Shown here one piece after another: positions 36,378 to 47,639 of a stretch of DNA of 64,000 nt. Made by a program: the position numbers and the translations under genes. Position 1 is the stretch's first letter. Each line of letters starts with the position of its first letter. Origin of the DNA: Fistularia commersonii (lineage: Eukaryota; Chordata; Actinopteri; Syngnathiformes; Fistulariidae); contig JBBMNZ010000030.1 in the NCBI GenBank assembly GCA_037954325.1, forward strand, positions 12,307,001-12,371,000, written 5' to 3'. The notes below the pieces were generated by a model. The model was not told the DNA's origin and searched no databases. It saw only the letters and a program-made list of their open reading frames with translations.

Positions 36378-36434
36378 CATGCACCATGCATCATTGCTAA
36401 CACCTTCCAGTCCAGTTTGGCTTCAGCTAATGTG

Positions 36435-37505
36435 CTAGTATGCTGCTGCAGATGGAGATGTCTGGGTTCCAGATGCTGTTGTTGCAGGTGTTCCGCGGGC
36501 TGGAGCTCCCTGACCTCTGTCCCTCCTCCCTCCTCCTGCCTGGCTCCTCTTGGAGAGTGTAGCTGCTGCCTTTATGTGTTCTCCAGCCTGCGGATTGGTG
36601 CCGTGATGATGGAGCCCCTCGGTTCTGCTGAACTGGGTCTGCTGTCCACAGATCCTTCCCAGGATTCCCCTGGATGTGGCCGGCGACACCATCAACATCA
36701 CCCCAGGCTCCAGGAATACGTTGCAGGAGCTTGTCAGCATGGCATAGGTTCTCCACTCCATGTTCTCCTCAAACACGAACCCCACAATGTGCGAGATGTT
36801 GTAGGGGGCATAGCACACCACAAACACAGCCAGGGTGGTCAAGGCGACCGCCAGCACCCGCCTCTTCCCCACGGGGCGCAGGTTTGAGCACCAGATGATG
36901 GCGATGCAGCGTAGCGTGCAGAAGGATGTCACCACAAGTGGCATGAGGAAAAGCACAACTGCCATCTCCAGACGCAGCGGCAGCAGGACGGCCAGCTGGG
37001 TGGCGTTGAAGCGGTTGTAGCAGGCGGACACATCATCCTCGGTAGACACGAAGTTGGCCCCGCCTTCCGCCAAAAGACCAATGCTGATGTGCAGCAGCAC
37101 CAAGGCCCACAAGGTGGCACTTATAAAGCAAGAGATGCGAGCTCGCCTGTACTGCTTGTAGATGATGGGGAAGGCGATGCTGAGATAGCGCCCTACTGTC
37201 ACCGCAGTGATAAAAAGGCAGCAGCCATAGAGCGAGGAGAAGAGGAAGAAGCTGAAAATGGGGCATACCAGAGCTGGGAGCCTCCAGTCCTGCAGCATTG
37301 TCTCCACGGCCTTGACGGGCAGCCAGGCTACCAGCCCAAGGTTGGCCAGGCATAGGTTGGAGGCATACACCACGTTGGGTGTGGTGCCATATTTGCTGGC
37401 CTTGCGGATGTAGACGAAGAGCACCAGCAGGTTGGCAGGGAGGCCCAGCAAGAAGGTGAAGGTGTAGACAGAAAGGGCCACACAGTCCTTGCCAGCTATC
37501 TCCAT
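36435..37505 (-). CDS. ffar1: Free fatty acid receptor 1 (GPR40-like)
   Basis: Class A receptor for medium and long-chain fatty acids. Intronless frame of 356 residues, start ATG at 37505. FFAR1 identity rests on LPANLLVLFVYIR in TM1, TPNVVYASNL and LPVKAVETML in TM2, the GRYLSIAFP sequence after TM3 (GRY in place of D/ERY, as in mammalian FFAR1) and LWALVLLHISIGLL in TM4. The carboxylate-binding arginines are visible in LLPLRLEM (TM5) and EWRTYAML (TM7). TM6 reads APYNISHIVGF, with histidine where mammalian FFAR1 has asparagine and FFAR2/3 have histidine. The C-terminal tail after TM7 is longer than the mammalian one, rich in Gly, Arg, Ser and Thr. It is tandem with the ffar2/3-like gene, as in the mammalian FFAR1-FFAR3-FFAR2 cluster. 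Confidence 0.88.
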   Translation of the reverse strand: MEIAGKDCVALSVYTFTFLLGLPANLLVLFVYIRKASKYGTTPNVVYASNLCLANLGLVAWLPVKAVETMLQDWRLPALVCPIFSFFLFSSLYGCCLFITAVTVGRYLSIAFPIIYKQYRRARISCFISATLWALVLLHISIGLLAEGGANFVSTEDDVSACYNRFNATQLAVLLPLRLEMAVVLFLMPLVVTSFCTLRCIAIIWCSNLRPVGKRRVLAVALTTLAVFVVCYAPYNISHIVGFVFEENMEWRTYAMLTSSCNVFLEPGVMLMVSPATSRGILGRICGQQTQFSRTEGLHHHGTNPQAGEHIKAAATLSKRSQAGGGRRDRGQGAPARGTPATTASGTQTSPSAAAY

Positions 37506-39987
37506 CCCTTCAGCTCAGAAAGCGTCAGAGCTGCAGAGGATGTCCAGGGAAGAGCATCTTCCATTCACCATGATGGGATGAGACGGTCAGGAGTCCTGAA
37601 TTTTCTGTTTTCTCTGTTTTAGATCCCATCCTCCAAAAGTTTCCCTCGATGACTATGAAGGCTCAACCGGGACAGAGGACACTACGCGGAAGCAGGAATG
37701 GGGGCGGTGGCCAGGAGGTGGTTCAGGAGCAACCCCATCATGACAAAGATAAGAAGATGTGGCCACTCAAGCAGAAGTCGTGGGTATTTAGCAGGCCCCA
37801 GGTAGCATCTGGCTCCGGTGAAATGATTCAGAATAATGTGACAATCAGCCTAGGTTTGGCCTCCCCGAGCCACCCAGCAGTAAAAACATAAAGGCCTGAG
37901 GTGCCTCTCCTGGTTTTATGGTGCAGGATATTTTCACCCTTGCGCCAGGACCGCGGGCGTGCTGTGAAAAGGCTTTTGCCTATGTAAATTAAGCAGAAAA
38001 TGCACAATCGGCATAGGTTTGTTGTGGAGGCATTTTATGGGAGTGGAAGGACAGATACATATAAGTGAGCCTCTGAGAAAAGGCTTTTAGATTGGCCCGT
38101 GGCTCAAAACAAATGTAAACGCACAGTAAATGTCTGAGGCATTGTTGAAAACACCTGCTAGACCAGGCAGAAGGTGTACAACTAAGTCGTTTGTGGTACT
38201 TCCCATGCAGAGCAGGTCTGGACCATGCTCTTTAGGATGATCTATAAAAACACAATGTTCTATCAGGAGCGAGCACCTGGAGACGGGGACAAGGAACTTC
38301 GGACAGATCCCAGCTCAACGTTGGCAGCTTTCTGCCTACAGTGGTTGGGGTTGAAAGAGAACCTTATCGTGACAGAGGGGTATGACAGTTTGGAAGGACT
38401 AATGATTCATCACTGCTAATACCATTGGCGCTAACAGCTACAGGCTAATAGCTTAGAGGACACAATTAAAAAATTCAAAAAAGAATTAATGGCGAGATGC
38501 TGCAGTAGATCAAGTAATGCCCCCTGGGAAGCTGATCAATTAGAGAGCCTGGGGTCTCTGGAGAAGATATGAGGTTCCTATCATGCATTGATGAAGGTAT
38601 ATGTTAAAAGTTTTCTCTCTATATTCATAGCTATGTTATTTCGACTACTCACATGAAGACAGCCAGGCGTGTGAGCACAAATGGCCTTTGTCCTTAAACA
38701 GGAACCTACCCCCATGATCGTAAATTCAAATGAGCATAAAGGTGTTGCAGCTCAGTGGTACAGCACATTTTTCTCATGCATGACAGCGTCTGCCAAATGA
38801 CTGTAAAGCAAATGGGAACCTGCACCCCTGATAAGGAACCTACCCCCCTGAATGTACACAGGAATTACCCTCTCCCTGTATATGATCTTGTAAACAACAC
38901 CAATACACATTCACACAATAAATGGCCAAGCCAGGAGGAACTCGGTGGGATTCTCTGAATCTTGCTTCTGAAGAGTGTGCTGAGTCTCCCCCTCTGCAGA
39001 GCTCAAAAGAATAGTCGCTTGTTCGTCTTATTTCTTATGACAACCACAGCCTCCTCTTTACAGGCTTAAACTTAGACCAGCCTGAATTAGAATTACTCCC
39101 CAGCAGTATATGTCTCAGGAGAAGATAAGAGGTTCCTATCATGCATCGATGAAGGTACGTGTGCAGAAAGGAGATGAAGAGCGTGAGGAAAGAGAGAGGT
39201 GCATTATGCGCTATCCCTCAGCAGAGTAAGCTAATGGCAGCATCACTATGGGTTAGGCTAAAGCAAACTCTAAGCTTTCCCAAAAAGAAAGGTTTTAAGT
39301 CTGTTCTTTCAACAGAGAGGGTGTGGCTCCCTAGATGGAGAACTGAAAATTGCTCCACAGAAGAGAAGAACAGTAACTGAGAGCTCCACCTCCCATTCTG
39401 AGGCTCCAGGTGGAGACGCATTGATGACAGTCCAAACAACTCGTATGGACCAGACCCATCCAACAGCAGATCCAGATCACCTAAGCACTTTGCATTTCAA
39501 AGATAAATGTTATCTTCTTTTCTCTTCTTGCCCTGGTTCCTCTTCACATGGTGTCATACCTCTCACACAGCGCTGTCCATCTGCAGGCGAGGACGGTCCT
39601 CTCAATGCTGTCTGGAGGACTTTTTATCTAGTCTGCTGATACCTGTGAGACAAAGTTCACGTTGGTGTCTCTGCTTCAGAGCTCCAGCATCTGCTGATCA
39701 AACAGCTCTAGAGCCAGCAGCCATCAAGGCTTATGGACAATTACGGTAATGACCTCAGCTGAGGTATTCCACCTCCATGAGAGTTGTCTCCATGAGATGG
39801 GTGTAGGTGACAAACAGCCAGGGCGCCATGGAACACAAAACATGCAGACATGAACCACAGACACCAGCTTTTCCATTTGTTGGACTTTAATTCGAAGTGA
39901 AACCACAAGGATTCTGCAGGAAGCTGTGAAGGTCCATCAGCCTCCAGTTCCATCCCTGAAAGTAAATCAAGAAGCACCTCCGTCATC
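37506..39987. other. Intergenic DNA between ffar1 and tekt2
   Basis: No exon recognised. Much of 38160-39470 is an interspersed repeat (separate entry). A minus-strand ATTAAA near 39890 may be the tekt2 polyadenylation signal. Confidence 0.5.
38160..39470 (+). mobile_element. Unclassified interspersed repeat, first copy
   Basis: Blocks such as gcaggtctggaccatgctct, atgaggttcctatcatgcat and ctcagcagagtaag recur in the same order at 59300-59760 in a naxe intron. The downstream block (aaaagaaaggttttaagtc, then agagagggtgtggctccc) matches a repeat I remember as widespread in fish genomes. No protein is encoded. Confidence 0.6.
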
Positions 39988-42286
39988 CTACTGAGTCAGA
40001 AGCTGCAGGTCCTTCCTCCCGCTGAAGTTCATGAGGGGAACGAGGGGAACCGGGGTGTTGTCAGGACGGGCTGTGGATGGCAGGCGGGTGCGGGTCTCCA
40101 TGCTGCGCTGCTCCAGAGACATAGCCTCCTGCTTCCTGCTGAGGTCCTGCCCCATACGAGCGTGATGGAGCTTCAGTTTCTGGAGAGAAAGTCTGAATGA
40201 AGAAGAGGAGCTTTCAGAAAAAAAAAACTTTCCAGATGTGAAAGTCTTCATCCTGGGAGATGTGGAGTTTGTCCTTCTGCAAGAGGGACATCTCACCGCA
40301 CCCCGGAGGAGAACCGAGGGCTTGGAAAACACAGAGGGAACTCACTGGGAGTCAGACAGCTTCTGCTTCAGTACAGCAGTGCAGGCCTCCAGCTGAGCCA
40401 CCTCCATCACCAGGCCATGCTGCACCTGGACAGAAGAAGGAAGGCGATGTGTCCAGACACCCTGGAGAACCCTGATCTACCACTGCAGGCATTTGTGCCG
40501 TACCTCGTCTCGGCACAGGTCCACGCCGGGTCTGCAGGTCCTGGTCTCCAGTCGGGTGTGGGCCAGCTTCAGGGCAGCGGTCTTGGCTTGCAAGTCTGCA
40601 TCCAGCCTGGAGATGTCACTGTCCATGTCCTCCATCTCCTCCTCAGTCTGAGGGTAGAAGCACTCTGATGTTCACACATCAACGACCAGATAGTTCAAAC
40701 CCAGGCAGGAGATCATGGCGAACAGAACCCACAGTCGGATCAGAATCAGGAACCTTCTTGCTGCCCACCTGTTTGATCTGCCACAGCAGCTCATTGAAGG
40801 CCTGCTCCTCATGGTGGTGACGTTTCCGGTGAGCAAACTCAGTGGTCCTTCTCTGGGTCTCGAGCTCATTCTGCAGCTGAGAGAGGAGGACGTGGGTGGA
40901 GGTGAAGGCTTATCTCCAGCGTCAGCATGGAGCCTTACCTGGGCTCTGCTCAGATTGATGTCTTCCCTCATCCGCTGGGAGGCCCTCATGACCTCCTGGG
41001 CTCGGGCCACATTGTTCTGGCTGAACTGGACCCACTCCTGGGTGGTGGAAGAGCTGGACCAATGACATCCCGGCATTTAACCATGTTACCTCCACCCAAA
41101 CAGGAAGTGGAGCTCTCGGTTGGAGCTCTGCTCTGTCATCCACCCCCCCCAGCCATAGGGTACCTGGGAGGGATGCGGGTGGGGTTGGTCTTCAGAGAGA
41201 TCTGCGGGGACTCCAGCGTGAGTGACAGGCAGGACATGTCGATGTCCAGAGTCTCCATCTTGTTCTGGAGGTCGGCGGTCAGCTGATGTCGAGCTTCCTG
41301 TAACACACTGAGAAACCAGACAGTCGCTGGAGAACGTCAAGAGAACCGCGAGGAGCATGAGGAAGATGCAAACCAGTGAGGAAACCAGCCTTGGGAGACA
41401 GAAGAGGAGAAGGTTCAGGTCTGGTTTGGACCTTCTTACCACAGCAGCGCCAAGGCTCTGTCGATGTGCTGCTGCTGTAGAACCTGCTGCACCCTGTCAA
41501 TCAGCTCCACTTCCTTTTTCAGCTGCTCCTCCACTGGGTCTGCGACCCGCTCGGGCCCCCGCCGCCCCTCCCTCAGTGACAGGCACTCCAGGCTGACCTC
41601 CAGCAGGAGGCCGGTTCCTGCCAGGTCCTGCTCGCTCCGGGCCTTACACTACCCGAAAAACATAGAGGTCAGCGCAGGTTCTGCTTGAGGGAGAACAGCT
41701 TAACCCCCCAGGAGGAGCAGGAGAACATCCATGGAGAAATTACCAGCGTCAGGCTCTCCATCTCTTCATCCACCTTCTGAGCGCAGGCTTCCAGGGTCTC
41801 CTTCCAGCGTGAGACATCCCAGAGCCGGTTGCTCAGCCGCCGGCAGGTGTCGCCCTCGTCCCAACTGGTCTGCAGGAGGAGGGAGAGAAGATGGTTCGGT
41901 TGAAGTCCTTGTGTGAAACATCTGGGAGAGAGGACCTGGAATCTGAACATCACCCTTTCCAAAGACATCTCGTCAAAGACCACCTCCAGGTGGTTAAAGG
42001 TAAGCACACCAGGCCTCACGTTGAAGAAGCATCATATGTCAAGTAAAGGATTATAGATGGAGGTCTCGTGGAAGGTGGTGGTCCCTCAAAGACCTTGACG
42101 GGTGGTGCTTGGAGCTGGCCAAGGCCTTACCTGGCAGGCGGTGTGGTCTCGGACCGAGCGGATTTCCTGGCGGAGCAACCGGCAGGCGTGGCGCTCCTGT
42201 TGGGCTGTGACGGACAGCTGGCGGTTGGAGCTGTTCCAGTCGGACGGGCTGTGGGGAAAGCCAGGCTTGGAGGGGAATGCGGACAT
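39988..42286 (-). CDS. tekt2: Tektin 2
   Basis: Coiled-coil filament protein inside doublet microtubules of cilia and sperm flagella. Nine exons on the minus strand: 42131-42286 (ATG at 42286), 41744-41869, 41440-41642, 41164-41307, 40939-41053, 40769-40876, 40504-40647, 40346-40425, 39988-40192; about 426 residues, as expected for a tektin. Family evidence: TSWDEGDTCRRL, SRWKETLEACAQKVDEEM, KMETLDIDMSCLSLTLESPQ, TTQEWVQFSQNNVARAQEVM, then LKLAHTRLETRTCRPGVDLC. The last contains the tektin signature, here RPGVDLC in place of RPNVELC. The order and wording of these blocks fit tektin 2 better than tektins 1, 3, 4 or 5. Linkage to ago3 matches mammals, although the two ffar genes lie between them here. 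Confidence 0.9.
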
Positions 42287-42630
42287 GGTGTCTCCTCTGA
42301 ACCAGACGGAACCAGACAGAACCAGATGTCAGTTAGTGGGGTGGACTTTCACTGGAGGCCGTACTCCGTCACTTCTAGGAGATCCATCAATATTTAACCA
42401 ATGACAGATGAATAACACCCCCCATAGCTGTCGTTGGGGAGGCGGCTGACCATAATTTATTTATGAAATGAGAAATATTTGATTTCTTTGACGATTGTGA
42501 TTTCATTCAAATATATTAAATAAAAATATATAAATTATAACGTAATCTTCTGAACGGAAGTGCAGAACGAACTTTTGTACTCACAGTCAGATCCTGAGGT
42601 CTCCCGCGGCCGCCGAGCGTCGCTGACCCG

Positions 42631-42666
42631 GTTTCCAGTGGCAACCAGTGGCGGTCTCCTAGCGAC
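42631..42666 (-). promoter_or_regulatory. RFX X-box-like motifs upstream of tekt2
   Basis: On the minus strand 42631-42645 reads GTTGCCACTGGAAAC, close to the X-box consensus GTTGCCATGGCAAC with a three-base spacer. A weaker second site, GTCGCTAGGAGAC, is at 42654-42666. They lie about 350-380 bp before the tekt2 ATG in CpG-rich DNA. RFX factors control ciliary genes, so the location makes sense, but binding is inferred. Confidence 0.5.
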
Positions 42667-42839
42667 GTGGTGACTGACCGTGGTGACGTCTAACTCCGGA
42701 GTGGGGGTGGGGCGCGCGAGTGGCTCGCGGAAGTAGCTCGGCGGCCGCGCTTGCGTTTGGAACGTCACGGCTGACGTCAGAGGTGGTGATCGACGTCTAT
42801 AAACAGGCGTTTTAGCAGACTCGGGTTAGACCTCCACCT

Positions 42840-43075
42840 TCAGGTCCAGGTGGAGTCCACCAGTTCCACCTTTAATTAACCCCATCCTCAGGTAGAGTCC
42901 ATCTGCTCTATCCTTAATCAACCTCCACCCTCATGTTCTGGCTGAGTCCAGCAGTTCCACCTTTAATTAACCCAGACTCTCACATGGAGTCCAGCAGCTC
43001 CACCCTTAATGCACTACCCTTAATGAACAAAGTCCAGGTGGCGTCCAGCAGTTCCTCGTTTGGAGTCCAGTAAAG
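42840..43075. repeat. Degenerate minisatellite between tekt2 and usf2
   Basis: Four imperfect units of about 50-65 bp carry ggagtccaccagttccacc and tttaattaaccc-type blocks. No coding content. Confidence 0.7.
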
Positions 43076-43677
43076 ACGGAACACCTTGAGACGATGCTGA
43101 AGAACACCTTTAATCTTCCTCTGTACAAAACACAACATGGGACCAGAACAAGTTGACACCCCCCGCCCCCATTACCTGAGCGACACCTTCACACCAGCAG
43201 GCTCCTGCTGAGACCTTGGACTGGACAGGCCCCCTCCACCCACCCCACTGCATTCATTTCCTACCAAACCCACAAAGAAGTTCCTGTAACCTCAAGTTCT
43301 GTTCAGTATGTCCAAGTGAGCCAGCGCTATGTTTGAGGACCACCGTGAAAGAACAGGGACAGACCCCCAACTCCACCAGCTCAAATTAATTAAGGTGGAG
43401 ACATGACAGGAGGTACTTCAGTGGCAGGAGGAAGATGAACCACAGCAGTAGAAGTTCACATCTGAAGCAGGTGGAACGTTCCATGTGGATGGTGCAGGGT
43501 GAGGGTGAGGGTTCCATAAAGAGTTATCAGTTTCTGGAGTCACCGAGCAGCTGCGGGAGTAGGAAGAGGAGGGACTCCTTCCACGCCCTCCCTACAATTC
43601 TGCTTGGTCGTGGCTCCAACGCCCATTCTCCAGGGGGCACCTGGGCCCTGGCTCTGATCTGGGGGGCACCGGCAAAG

Positions 43678-46600
43678 TCACTGTGGCGTAGCGTCCCCAT
43701 TCAGTTCCACACCATGTTGCTGCAGCTGAGAGCGCAGGAGGGCATTGTTGTTCTTCAGCTCCTCAATCTGAAAAGAGGAGCAGAGATGTGTCAAGAGCAC
43801 AGACGGGTGGTGAGCAACAGGTGGGGGTACCATGAGGACCTGATCTACTGAGAAGGGGTTACTAGACCTTAAAACACTTTATAGCCTTGACTTTGACACT
43901 TTATTGTTTTATTTGTATTTCTTATTCTCCCCCCATTTTTTACTGTTTATACAATTTCCTACTATTATTTATTATTGTTATGTTTTACTTGAAACTCTGG
44001 TACAACAATTTCCTTCGGGATAAATAAAGAGGTGTCCCGAGGAGGTGTAGGACCTGTTGTCTGAGCAGCTCGTTGTCCATCTCCACCCGCTCCACCTCCT
44101 TGAAGCTCTCCTGCAGCCGCTGGTTGTTCTGACGTAGCTCTCGGATGTAGTCGCAGGCTTTGGACAGGATCCCACCTTTGCTCTGGAAAAAGGCACCAAC
44201 CTGGAGGTGTGAGGATGGGGCTGCCGAACCCCACCTCCACCCTCAAACCCTTCAGTTGGAGAGAAGCGCCAGAGGATCTGACCGAGTATGAAGCAACCAA
44301 CCACTCACCGCCCCAGTCCTGCTGTCCACACTGCAGTCTGGGATGATCTTGGAGAGCGTGACGATCCAGTTGTTGATCTTGTCTCTACGTCTTCGTTCCA
44401 CTGAAAGACAGAAGAGTCAAGTTGCACCGCTGCCACCTTACATCTCCATGGAAACACAGTAGGCGAATCCCTGAGGCCCATCCAGGCGGTCAAAGGAGCA
44501 CACCTCAGCTCGAACCATCTCGCTCAACCGCCACAAACCTTCATTGTGCTGCGCCCGCCGCCTCTCGTCCCTTGGGGCCCGCGGACCATCTACCTTCCTG
44601 GAGAAGAACAGAAGAAGTTCAACCCCAAACCCTCAACCCAACCTGGGAGTAGACGTTTAGAGGGACGGAGTTTAGCAACGGAACTATGTCGGCTGAGTGG
44701 GCAAGGGAGGAGGGGGTTACTCCCTGTCTGGAGCACCATTTGGTCTGGGAGTATGTAAGACCTTCTACCCTGAGCTGGTTGGTTGTTAATAGTGGTGTAG
44801 TAGTGAGTAATGATGGTTTATTCACTCTGTTGGAGGAGTATTATGGAGGACAGACTTTGGGGTACAATAATTGGGATGGGGGGGGTTTGAAAGAGTACTA
44901 TTCAGAGGGCTACTTTGGAGAAGTCCTTTGGAGTGGGTACTTTTGAAAAATAGTGCTTTGGGGGAGTACTATGGAGGAGCACTTTTTGGAAGGCTACTTT
45001 GGAGAGCTTCTTTTCACAAGAGTATACCGAAGGAGCACTTTTTGGAGGCGTTTGAATGGAACTTGTCTTGTTTGGCTAACGCTGGTACTGATAAGCTACA
45101 TAGAAGGAGACGAGTCTCAACCTCAGCTACATGCACGGAGAAGATGCCCCTCGGAGTTGAGGAAGCATCCTCAAATGATGGAGAAGATAAGACGATCCAT
45201 CTGCAGGAGAGCAGCCGGTCACAGGGGAGGAGGGGATTTCTATGACATGGATTGGGGGTTTGGGTGGGGTGGTATGTGAAAGTTCTCCTCACCAGTCTGA
45301 ACTGCCATGGTGGAACATCTGGCTCTCACTGAGGTCTCTGGGGACGGCAGGTAAGTGGACAGAGCCAGGTGTTCAGAAGATGGAGGATTTTAAACCACAC
45401 TAGTCTTTCTATCTTCATCACTCCAAACAGACCCATACACACACACCACGTATCCAGCCTGGCACTCAGTTACAGGAAGTAGAGGCAGGGGGGGCGTGAC
45501 CACAAGGGGGGGCCTGTGGTGATGTAGTGGAACAAACTGATGTGAGACGCGATGATGAATGTGTGTGTACTCACGCCGTGTAGGTGTGTGTGCGCGGGGC
45601 AATGGTGCGAGGCGCCGCTGTCTGCAGCACCTCCGGGGGGGTCATCATCACGTAAAACTGACCTGCGGGGGGTGGAGCTTAGGTCAATAATAATAATAAA
45701 CACACTTTTGAGGGTGTCACTTCTCTGCGGGCAGCGCTCACCTCCTGCCTGCGTGATGGACGGGTCGGCAGCAGTCTGGACCGACACTGCTGTGGCTGTC
45801 CCGTCACTGACGGTAGCGGCAGGGAAGTAGGCAAAGCGCGTCTCACCCCCCACAGTCTCTGCCACTGGACTGCCCCCGTTGCTGAAGGGATTTTGGATGA
45901 CGGCCTGAGAGTGGGGGTGGGGGAAAAACATCTGATGAAGCTTTGATCGCATGCGCACACACATACACACACACACAGACACACAGGGTCACCTGTGCAA
46001 CAGCCTGTGGTGCCCCGGCAAATGCCGCTGTGGAGACCACGCTAACAGCGCCACTGCTGTCTGCTGCTGCTTCTATTTGATCCTCTGTCACCTGCACCAC
46101 ACGATAGGTCACCTGGTTCAAGGACAAAGCAACACTTCACTCAACGCATCCTTTAAGGAGCAGGTGCCTAGCAACAGTAACCAGGCAACCATAAGCCCCA
46201 CAGCTGCAGGAAAACATGATGTGTTGCCATCGGCCGTTTCAGGAAACACACTTCCTGTTAGACACACCTGTGAAAACACTTGTTGGAGGAGGTTATCTGA
46301 AGGTGATTGAGCTGCATACAGGCAAATGGATAGACAGATAGATAGATGTCGGTGTGCGAAGAGGCTCCGCTTCTTTACCTGCCCGCCGCTGTTCTCCGTA
46401 CGAAACTGGTACTGCACGTTGTGGTCGGCGAACGCCGCCTGCTGGACACCGGCGAGGGTCACCGCCGCGGGATCCTCCGCCCCGACGCGGTCCCCTGCAG
46501 GGAGACACCAGTCAGGCCTCAGGCATCCAATAGTCAATAAGGTGATTGATTGATGAAGAAGAGACGGGGTCCCCACCCTCCTGCAGCTGCACCACCTCCT

Positions 46601-47103
46601 CAGCGTCCTGCTTGTCGTGACTGAAAAAGAGGAGAAAAGCTGAAGTCTGGAGTGTTCACCGGCGCCCTCTGGTAGCCGCGGTGGGGAGCAGGACGTAAAT
46701 AAAGTTAAGTGGTGATGAAGGCAGGGGACGTCTTCATCACGGGGGGGGGGGGTAATAAATCAATAAACACACAAACAGCAGCTGTATGTGTGCCCCGGAT
46801 GTGACAGTCCATCATCTCATCCAAGTCTGGTTCGCCCCCCCACGCCCCTCCGGGACCGGGGCCCCTTCCCGCCTTTACTGCAAATCTCCACATTTCGCCG
46901 CCCCCCCCAAACCCAATCCCTGCAGAACGCGGGGGCCCCGGGTCGGAGCCGGACGCCGAACTGTCATAGCGAGCGTACGGCAGGACCCCGGGTACCTCCA
47001 AGCCCCTCCAGGCCCCAGGCTCCTCCAGGCCCCTCCAGGCCGCTCCAGACCGCGCCGCCTCTCACCTCGCCGTGCCGTCCAGGCTCTGCTCCAGCATCTC
47101 CAT
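43678..47103 (-). CDS. usf2: Upstream stimulatory factor 2
   Basis: bHLH-leucine zipper transcription factor that binds CACGTG E-boxes. Eleven exons on the minus strand: 47066-47103 (ATG at 47103), 46577-46620, 46379-46494, 45993-46112, 45742-45904, 45575-45662, 45293-45337, 44539-44597, 44309-44400, 44054-44182, 43678-43767; about 330 residues. In order: MEMLEQSLDG, ADHNVQYQFRTENSGGQ, VTYRVVQVTEDQ, the USF-specific region AVIQNPFSNGGSPVAETV with RFAYFPA, YVMMTPPEVLQT, APRTHTYTA, then DERRRAQHNE-VERRRRDKI (basic region), NNWIVTLSKIIPDC, SKGGILSKACDYIRELRQ and the zipper ELLRQQIEELKNNNALLRSQ. USF2 rather than USF1 from the FSNGGSP and AGVQQAAFADHN segments. The 45-bp exon at 45293-45337 adds 15 residues that mammalian USF2, as I remember it, lacks. 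Confidence 0.93.
43845..44035 (+). mobile_element. LINE 3' tail fragment in the last usf2 intron
   Basis: The sequence ends tacaacaatttccttcggga followed by taaataaag, a form typical of 3' tails of fish L2/Rex-type LINEs. It stops within about 20 bp of the usf2 exon ending at 44054, so this exon's donor (gtccta) may lie close to the insertion edge. Confidence 0.5.
44800..45060. repeat. Degenerate tandem repeat in a usf2 intron
   Basis: Repeats of ggagtactatggaggagc and gagggctactttgg-type units of about 30-45 bp. The open frames here are rich in Tyr and Gly because of the repeat and are not genes. Confidence 0.65.
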
Positions 47104-47480
47104 GAGGCCACGGCGGATCACGGGGCCAAACAGCGGGTCATGTGAGGGCTACGGCCCGGGACACGTGAGGGGCCCGCCGAACGGAGCTAAGACGGAGGCC
47201 GCCGCGGCGGAGCGGTGCGGCGGGGCGGAGCGGAGCGGACGCCGCTCTGCGCGCTGACGCAGCTTGGCTGGGAGGCACCGCGGAAGAGGGGGTTCGGACC
47301 GGGTCGGGGAGGCTGGACCAGGACGACGTTCCGTTGCCTGTATTGTTGTCCTCGGAAGTGTAGCCGCGGATTATCAGCACTAAACTGAGGCGGCGCGGCG
47401 TCCTGCGGCCGGTAAGACACGGAGTGGATCCGCGGCCCGGCCGACACTGCGCAATGCAGCCCGGGAACCGCCGCAGTCCG
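47104..47480 (-). promoter_or_regulatory. CpG-island promoter of usf2
   Basis: Dense CpG and GC-rich sequence directly upstream of the usf2 ATG, including ggcggggcgg-type GC boxes. The island ends at the TG microsatellite starting at 47508. Confidence 0.6.
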
Positions 47481-47505
47481 CGGGGTCAAATTAAATCACA
47501 CAAAT

Positions 47506-47507
<2 letters not shown>

Positions 47508-47580
<73 letters not shown>

Positions 47581-47635
47581 AGTGTATGTGTGTATGTGTG
47601 TGTACGTAAGCGCGCGCGCGTGTGTAAAGGTCAAG
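47508..47635. repeat. TG/TGCG microsatellite
   Basis: (TG)n passes into (TGCG)n, TGTA variants and a CG-rich run. Confidence 0.95.
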
Positions 47636-47639
47636 TGGT

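Larger units (their letters stand above)
34080..36434. other. Intergenic DNA between the two ffar genes
   Basis: No exon recognised. A tRNA-like SINE copy lies at 35340-35545 and a CA microsatellite at 36342-36375. Some of this may be 5' UTR or promoter of the ffar2/3-like gene and 3' UTR of ffar1. Confidence 0.5.

Noticed and set aside
45470..46127. Several minus-strand frames in usf2 reading through introns
   Set aside because: The true exons inside them are bounded by splice sites; the extensions are intron sequence.
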